From assembly GCA_021796315.1 (NCBI GenBank), contig JAJYOH010000162.1:1-10683 (forward strand): a DNA stretch of 10,683 nt, written 5' to 3'. The notes under the pieces are model-generated. The model did not search any database, was not told the origin of the DNA, and saw nothing but the letters and a program-made list of their open reading frames with translations. A program made the translations under genes and the position numbers. Below, piece after piece: positions 6,976 through 10,683 of the stretch; positions within the stretch are counted from its first letter, which is position 1, and each line of letters opens with the position of its first letter. This DNA comes from Chloroflexota bacterium (GTDB lineage: Bacteria > Chloroflexota > Anaerolineae > Anaerolineales > Villigracilaceae).

Positions 6976-7743
6976 CTACCTGCCCTGCATCAATGACCAT
7001 ACCCAATGGTCAAACAGCCAACTAAGGAGCCAGATGGCGGTGCTAAAAGTGCCCATGTACAAAATATTGGCAGAGACCAAAGTATCCTTTCTGAGGCTGA
7101 CCAGAAAGCTAATAGTCATCAGGAGCATAAAGGCCATATACACGTAGAAATTCAATCCGGTGATTACAAAGAACAAAAAGACCGCAAATAAGACTACTAA
7201 TCTCGTCACGGGCCTTCCCAAAGGAATCAACATCATGTAGAGTCTTTGTCTCAAAGAGGCTTTTGCACGCTTTGCATGTTCCAATGCGTCCGAATTCTTA
7301 TTCAGGAAGAACAACGCTCTTGCTGCATCGAGCAGTAACCCATCATTGTCAGGGTATATCTGCATGATCTTTTGATAATGTCCAAGCGCTATATCCCATT
7401 TTCGCCTCTTTAACGCACTTTGAGCCAGGAAGTAGTTGGCAACAGATGCATTTGGGAAGGTCTCCACAATCTTTGCAGCTTGTTCCAATGCGCTCTCACG
7501 GCCCGTCTGCCTGAGAGCACGAATCATCATCATTTCTTCATAAGCTTGCTGCTCGATCGCATCTTGATTGTTTCGATCACAAGTTACCCATGCCTCTTCC
7601 GCTTCCTCGGTTTTGTTATGGATTGTATATGCCAGCGCCAAGAGGCATTGTGACGCCTTGGTCTCCAATAGTATTTTCTCGGCATCTGTCACTTGACCGT
7701 AAAAGATCATTTTATAGATTTCCTGCTTCGTTTTCGCTTCCAT
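6976..7743 (-). CDS. TPR protein with C-terminal membrane helices, unknown function
   Basis: A 255-residue protein. Residues 1-165 are helical with TPR character: repeats such as ASVANYFLAQSALKRRKWDI then ALGHYQKIMQIYPDN, followed by a further unit ending AKRAKASLRQR. From about 181 come membrane segments at 182-197, 199-217 and 227-244, leaving a short tail. The TPR part is probably cytoplasmic and membrane-anchored. The start chosen is the ATG at 7743-7741, with GGAG (complement of 7752-7755) at good spacing. An in-frame TTG at 7770-7768 overlaps the stop of the preceding gene and would add nine residues, but it has a poorer initiation context. It is the middle gene of a tight operon, 23 bp after the preceding stop and 4 bp before the next start. 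Base composition is more AT-rich than the neighbouring regulator and aspS. The role is unknown. Confidence 0.85.
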   Translation of the reverse strand: MEAKTKQEIYKMIFYGQVTDAEKILLETKASQCLLALAYTIHNKTEEAEEAWVTCDRNNQDAIEQQAYEEMMMIRALRQTGRESALEQAAKIVETFPNASVANYFLAQSALKRRKWDIALGHYQKIMQIYPDNDGLLLDAARALFFLNKNSDALEHAKRAKASLRQRLYMMLIPLGRPVTRLVVLFAVFLFFVITGLNFYVYMAFMLLMTISFLVSLRKDTLVSANILYMGTFSTAIWLLSWLFDHWVWSLMQGR

Positions 7744-7766
7744 ATGAGTTGCTCCATTTTCTTTGA

Positions 7767-8633
7767 TCAACGCAGAAACTGCGGTGTCAACGCTCCTGTC
7801 GAACCACCGAGAAATCCGCCAATTACTGGCCCCAATGTGACAACGGCAGCTACTACAGCACCAACTAGTAATGTTGCACCAACAGTAACCGTCGCAAGCT
7901 GGATGGGCTTATATTTTACATACACCCCGCTGGTCATATTGCCCTTCAGCCCAACATCGCCGGTACTGACATTCACATCCGCGTAATTTAAATCGGCGGT
8001 GATCGTCGTGTTCCAGCCTTCCCATTTCGCGGCCACTTTCACCGAATAACCCAGAGAGCCTTTCACACCATTCTCATCAATAGCTACCGGACTGGGAATC
8101 CGCATCTTCATATCCAGTTCCGGTTCGCCCGGCTTCACTCCAGCCGAGAACGACGGGGTTTCACCGACATCGGCCTTCCCGCCATCCGTACCAATCTCTA
8201 TGTTTGGATTTGCGCTCGAACCGGCTGATGTTGCGGTTACATGACCGAAAGAGAGCATGCCATTTGGCGACAGGAAACTGAGCATGGGAATCTCTTGGGG
8301 AGGGGAATCTGTGATCTCTGTTGATAGAATAGAACGCACCAATGATTCGGCTTCTTTTACTGTAAACGATGGCACCCACCACAGTTTGTTCGTTGTTGTT
8401 TCAAGGATTTCGTTGAGTTGCGAGGCGGGCTGCGACGCGGGTACTGGCAGCGTTGACAATGCTTCACTCTGCGAGTACTGCGCGATCTGCTGCTCCTTCT
8501 GTTCCGCTCGTTGTAACAAGCTCTGAGCTCGGCGTGCAATTCGCCAAGGTGTTTTACCGTCTCGAAGCAGCTTGCGTAAGTAGGCTTTATCCGCCGGCTT
8601 CAACTGAAATTTCTCCGGCTTTCGACCACACAT
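7767..8633 (-). CDS. Unknown protein: IS630-transposase-like N-terminus fused to a Thr/Gly/Val-rich domain with hydrophobic tail
   Basis: A 288-residue protein, first gene of the operon. Residues about 9-52 (FQLKPADKAYLRKLLRDGKT, then RIARRAQSLLQRAEQK) resemble the helical DNA-binding N-terminus of IS630-family transposases, but no DDE catalytic domain follows. Instead there is a Ser/Ala/Pro-rich linker (about 55-75) and a helical patch (76-115). Then comes a Gly/Ser/Thr-rich, probably beta region, 116-245, with alternating hydrophobic strands such as GYSVKVAAKWEGWNTTITAD and VGLKGNMTSGVYVKYK. A glycine-rich hydrophobic stretch at 246-277 could enter a membrane. No signal peptide is seen. The start ATG at 8633-8631 has GGAG (complement of 8641-8644) seven bases upstream. 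It may be a domesticated transposase fragment captured as a new N-terminus, or the similarity may be fortuitous. I know no function for the rest. Confidence 0.8.
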   Translation of the reverse strand: MCGRKPEKFQLKPADKAYLRKLLRDGKTPWRIARRAQSLLQRAEQKEQQIAQYSQSEALSTLPVPASQPASQLNEILETTTNKLWWVPSFTVKEAESLVRSILSTEITDSPPQEIPMLSFLSPNGMLSFGHVTATSAGSSANPNIEIGTDGGKADVGETPSFSAGVKPGEPELDMKMRIPSPVAIDENGVKGSLGYSVKVAAKWEGWNTTITADLNYADVNVSTGDVGLKGNMTSGVYVKYKPIQLATVTVGATLLVGAVVAAVVTLGPVIGGFLGGSTGALTPQFLR

Positions 8634-8811
8634 GGTTCATCTCCAATTTTCGGCAGATGACCAACCCTACCACGTGCGGCTAGACCCAACAAGGAATTTC
8701 GTGCATTATTTAGCCAACAAACCACTAGCAGGGGTTCAGCAAGCACGCCGGTTTCCAACCAATTTACCAAAATTGAAACAGTCACCTTTTTGGCTCCATA
8801 TTCAAACTTTA

Positions 8812-8820
8812 TGCTATAAT
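8812..8820 (+). promoter_or_regulatory. Extended -10 promoter (TGCTATAAT) of the aspS leader
   Basis: TATAAT at 8815-8820 is preceded by TGC, a TGn extended -10. A weak -35 (TTGGCT, 8790-8795) is 19 bp upstream. Transcription should begin at about 8826-8828, only 2-4 nt before the leader-peptide ATG at 8830, so the leader ORF is essentially leaderless and is translated as soon as RNA emerges. Confidence 0.7.
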
Positions 8821-8829
8821 ACCGCCACC

Positions 8830-8916
8830 ATGAACGGCAAACTCAGCTTCGCCAATAATAATAACAACGACAATGACGACAATCCACGTGTCGTTGGGCG
8901 AAGCTTTGCAGATTGA
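8830..8916 (+). CDS. aspS attenuator leader peptide, 28 residues, Asn/Asp-rich
   Basis: ATG at 8830 to TGA at 8914-8916 encodes MNGKLSFA, then ten consecutive Asn/Asp residues at positions 9-18 (NNNNNDNDDN, 8854-8883), then PRVVGRSFAD. In total 8 of 28 residues are Asn (five AAT, three AAC) and 4 are Asp (three GAC, one GAT). Its job is inferred to be regulatory: ribosome progress through the codon run reports charged tRNA(Asn) and tRNA(Asp), and a stall changes the folding of the nascent RNA ahead of aspS. Supporting features are the promoter 10 bp upstream, the placement of the codon run between two complementary segments, the stop codon just after segment 2, and the terminator 20 nt beyond the stop. 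There is no Shine-Dalgarno; initiation would be leaderless. The peptide itself probably has no function. Confidence 0.8.
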   Translation: MNGKLSFANNNNNDNDDNPRVVGRSFAD

Positions 8917-8973
8917 TGAATAACTCAAGTCAAACCAATCGCCCGACGCAAATGCGAAGGGCGATTTATTTTG
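8845..8973 (+). promoter_or_regulatory. Ribosome-mediated transcription attenuator of aspS (1:2, 2:3, 3:4 pairing)
   Basis: Four segments give mutually exclusive hairpins. Segment 1 AGCTTCGCC (8845-8853) pairs perfectly with segment 2 GGCGAAGCT (8897-8905); a further 7 bp, CAACGAC (8865-8871) with GTCGTTG (8890-8896), stacks directly on it. Segment 2 in the register CGTTGGGCGA (8892-8901) pairs with segment 3 TCGCCCGACG (8939-8948): 10 bp with one G-U, the antiterminator. Segment 3 AATCGCCC (8937-8944) pairs with segment 4 GGGCGATT (8959-8966), followed by a U-rich run, the terminator. The Asn/Asp codons (8854-8883) lie between segments 1 and 2. A ribosome stalled there masks segment 1 and frees segment 2 for 2:3, giving read-through. 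A ribosome reaching the stop at 8914 masks segment 2, so 3:4 forms and transcription ends. This is the logic known from trp, his and pheST leaders; its use here is inferred. Confidence 0.78.
8937..8973 (+). terminator. Intrinsic terminator of the aspS attenuator
   Basis: An 8-bp GC-rich stem, AATCGCCC (8937-8944) with GGGCGATT (8959-8966), has an inner CGC/GCG stem (8947-8949, 8954-8956) across a small purine mismatch. TTTATTTTG (8965-8973) follows. It precedes aspS by over 110 bp and would cut off aspS transcription unless segment 2 of the leader captures its 5' arm. Confidence 0.75.
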
Positions 8974-8984
8974 TCAACATAATG

Positions 8985-9059
8985 TCATTGCAAGCGACTA
9001 GCGGAAGCGAAGCAATCCAGTTGAGCCGGAGATTGCTTCGGGCTTCGCTCTTGCAATGA
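8985..9059. repeat. 75-bp palindromic intergenic repeat element in the aspS 5' leader
   Basis: The outer arms TCATTGCAAG (8985-8994) and CTTGCAATGA (9050-9059) are perfect complements. Inside, GAAGCAATC (9009-9017) pairs with GATTGCTTC (9031-9039), with partly complementary GCGGAAGC and GCTTCGCT flanks. The motif style (TTGC.A, GCGAAGCAATC, GATTGCTTCG) matches the REP-like 'ATTGCGAGG...GAAGCAATC' elements scattered through many bacterial genomes; this identification is from memory. It sits between the attenuator terminator and the aspS Shine-Dalgarno, so it is transcribed as a long hairpin. No U-run follows, so it is not a second terminator. Confidence 0.7.
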
Positions 9060-9084
9060 TGTATAGTGAATTTGGAGGCACATC

Positions 9085-10683
9085 ATGTACAAAACTCATA
9101 CTTGCGGGGAACTGCGAGCATCACACGCGGGCCAAAAAGTGACGTTGGCCGGCTGGGTGCATCGTCGTCGCGATCACGGCGGAGTCGTTTTCTTCGACTT
9201 GCGTGACCGTTATGGAATTATTCAAATCACAATCAATCCTGATGTTTCCAAAGAGACGTTGAACATTGTTGCCGATGTTCGCTTCGAATGGGTTTTGCAA
9301 ATTGTTGGCACCGTTCAAAGGCGGCCCGCGGGCATGGAAAATCCAAACATGCCGACTGGTGAGATCGAAGTGATTGCCAGTGAGATCAACGTGCTTAACC
9401 CGGCCAAGACTCTGCCTTTCATGGTCAACAACGGCGATACAAACGAAGCCGATGAAAATATGCGCCTCAAATATCGCTATCTCGATCTGCGCCGCGAACG
9501 GATGAGAGAAAACATCATCCTGCGCCACCGCGTGATCAAGTTCATGCGCGACTACCTTGATAAACAAAACTTCATCGAAGTCGAGACGCCGATCCTGTTC
9601 AAAGCCACACCTGAAGGAGCACGCGACTATCTCGTTCCGTCGCGCGTGTACCCCGGTCAGTTCTATGCCCTGCCCCAATCGCCTCAGCAATTAAAACAAT
9701 TGCTGATGGTCGCGGGTATGGATCGTTATTTCCAAATCGCGCGCTGCTTCCGCGATGAAGATCAACGCGGTGATCGTCAGCCTGAGTTTACGCAACTTGA
9801 CCTCGAAATGTCATTCGTCCAACGCGACGATGTGCTGGCAATGGTCGAAGGACTTTATACCGCGATGATTCCCGCGGTCACGCCGCACAAACGACTCCTT
9901 TCATCGCCGTGGCCGAAACTTTCATACACCGAGGCCATTGAGAAATATGGATCAGATAAGCCCGACTTACGCTTCGGAATGGAATTATGCAATGTAAGCG
10001 ACATTTTCGCGAAGAGCGACTTCCGCGTCTTTCAATCCGCCCTCGAAGCGGGTGGCGAGGTCAAGTGCATCGTCGCGCCTGGTTGCGCGGACTACTCCCG
10101 CCGCGAAGTGGACGAGTTGACCGAGATCGCAAAATCATTCGGTGCGAAAGGCCTAGCTACTTTAGCGGTGACCGTTGAAGGTCCGAAAGGAACCGCCGCG
10201 AAATTTGTCAAGCCAGAAGAGATCGAAGCAGTCAAATCCAAAGTCGGCGCAAAGCAAGGCGACTTAATTTTGTTCGCCGCGGACCAACGCGCTGTCGTCA
10301 ATAAAGTCCTTGGCGGATTGCGGTTGGTCTTTCGCGATAAACTTGACTTAGCCGATAAAGACGTGATGGCCTTCGCGTGGGTTGTGGACTTTCCGATGTT
10401 CGAATGGAACGAGGAAGAAAAGAAATGGGACGCCGCACATCATCCGTTCACGATGCCGAAGATGGAAGACCTGCCAAAGTTCGAGACCAACCCCGGCGAG
10501 ATTCAGTCGGACGCGTACGATATGGTCTGCAACGGTTACGAGATGGCATCCGGTTCGATCCGCATCCATCGCCGCGATATTCAGTTTAGAATATTCCAAT
10601 TGCTTGGTTTGAAAGATGAAGAAATCCAATTGAAGTTTGGTCATATGCTTGAAGCATTCGAATTCGGTGCGCCGCCGCATGGC
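9085..10683 (+). CDS. aspS: Aspartyl-tRNA synthetase, probably non-discriminating (3' end outside window)
   Basis: A class II synthetase that attaches aspartate to tRNA(Asp), and in the non-discriminating form also to tRNA(Asn), whose Asp is then amidated by GatCAB. The 533 codons present cover most of the protein, which runs off the right edge just before motif 3. An OB-fold anticodon-binding domain comes first (GWVHRRRDHGGVVFFDLRDR at 23-42). The catalytic core follows (YRYLDLRRERM, then FIEVETPIL), with the Asp-binding loop YALPQSPQQLKQ and motif 2 FRDED..GDRQPEFTQ from residue 222. A bacterial GAD insertion (about 300-410) precedes VVDFPMFEW and the return to the core. His31 and Gly83 are both present, the positions linked to tRNA(Asn) acceptance in the Pseudomonas aeruginosa enzyme; discriminating E. 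coli-type enzymes have Leu at the first. The start ATG has GGAGG (9074-9078) six bases upstream. Expression is probably controlled by the upstream Asn/Asp leader attenuator. Confidence 0.97.
   Translation, partial: MYKTHTCGELRASHAGQKVTLAGWVHRRRDHGGVVFFDLRDRYGIIQITINPDVSKETLNIVADVRFEWVLQIVGTVQRRPAGMENPNMPTGEIEVIASEINVLNPAKTLPFMVNNGDTNEADENMRLKYRYLDLRRERMRENIILRHRVIKFMRDYLDKQNFIEVETPILFKATPEGARDYLVPSRVYPGQFYALPQSPQQLKQLLMVAGMDRYFQIARCFRDEDQRGDRQPEFTQLDLEMSFVQRDDVLAMVEGLYTAMIPAVTPHKRLLSSPWPKLSYTEAIEKYGSDKPDLRFGMELCNVSDIFAKSDFRVFQSALEAGGEVKCIVAPGCADYSRREVDELTEIAKSFGAKGLATLAVTVEGPKGTAAKFVKPEEIEAVKSKVGAKQGDLILFAADQRAVVNKVLGGLRLVFRDKLDLADKDVMAFAWVVDFPMFEWNEEEKKWDAAHHPFTMPKMEDLPKFETNPGEIQSDAYDMVCNGYEMASGSIRIHRRDIQFRIFQLLGLKDEEIQLKFGHMLEAFEFGAPPHG

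Noticed and set aside
7744..7770. TTG start at 7770 for the membrane TPR protein
   Set aside because: The ATG at 7743 has a GGAG at proper spacing. The TTG overlaps the previous stop and has no comparable site, though coupling cannot be excluded.
8632..8916. 94-codon plus-strand frame extending the leader peptide upstream
   Set aside because: The upstream part overlaps the start of the divergent gene and crosses the promoter at 8812-8820. The TATAAT implies that only the last 28 codons, from 8830, are transcribed as a leader.
9062..9067. Second -10 box (TATAGT) just before aspS
   Set aside because: It has no -35 at workable spacing and no TGn extension, and transcription from it would begin inside the Shine-Dalgarno.
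8820..9084. T-box riboswitch upstream of the tRNA synthetase gene
   Set aside because: No T-box consensus or specifier-loop architecture is seen. The N/D codon run and 1:2/2:3/3:4 pairing fit ribosome-mediated attenuation instead.
9121..9690. 189-codon minus-strand ORF
   Set aside because: It is antisense to the strongly conserved catalytic and anticodon-binding coding sequence of aspS.

Overview
The window looks like a chromosomal segment of a Chloroflexota bacterium, probably of the Anaerolineae. This is an inference from four things: a very long MalT-type regulator ending in an OmpR-like plus BTAD module, moderate GC, TATAAT boxes placed almost on the start codon (leaderless-type starts), and a bacterial AspRS with non-discriminating features. 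No rRNA or tRNA gene, complete insertion sequence or CRISPR array was seen.

Layout. Positions 1-2058 (minus strand) hold a dipeptide/oligopeptide ABC uptake system: a lipoprotein substrate-binding protein followed by the start of a DppB-type permease that runs off the left edge, with a strong stem-loop between them. Divergent from it, 2152-5373 (plus) encodes a 1073-residue NTPase/TPR/BTAD transcription activator. The 93-bp intergenic region carries three heptamer direct repeats at exact 11-bp steps, the geometry used by SARP/BTAD activators, so the regulator probably controls the transporter and itself. After a featureless stretch, 5682-6053 (minus) is a small TPR-like protein. The 507-bp gap before the next operon contains a conspicuous pair of identical 14-bp palindromes. 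Positions 6561-8633 (minus) form a tight three-gene operon of unknown function. Its first protein has an IS630-transposase-like DNA-binding N-terminus joined to an unrelated Thr/Gly/Val-rich domain with a hydrophobic tail. The second is a TPR protein with C-terminal membrane helices, and the third a small four-helix membrane protein.

The most remarkable part is 8812-9084, upstream of aspS (9085 to the right edge). An extended -10 promoter drives a nearly leaderless 28-codon ORF containing ten consecutive Asn/Asp codons. The RNA around it can fold into the mutually exclusive 1:2, 2:3 and 3:4 hairpins of a trp-type attenuator, the last being an intrinsic terminator. The downstream AspRS has His31 and Gly83, the residues associated with non-discriminating AspRSs that charge both tRNA(Asp) and tRNA(Asn). 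A leader peptide that reads both Asn and Asp codons would sense exactly the two products of this enzyme. I regard this as a strong candidate for an undescribed ribosome-mediated attenuator of a dual-specificity aminoacyl-tRNA synthetase. A palindromic repeat element lies between the attenuator and the aspS ribosome binding site.
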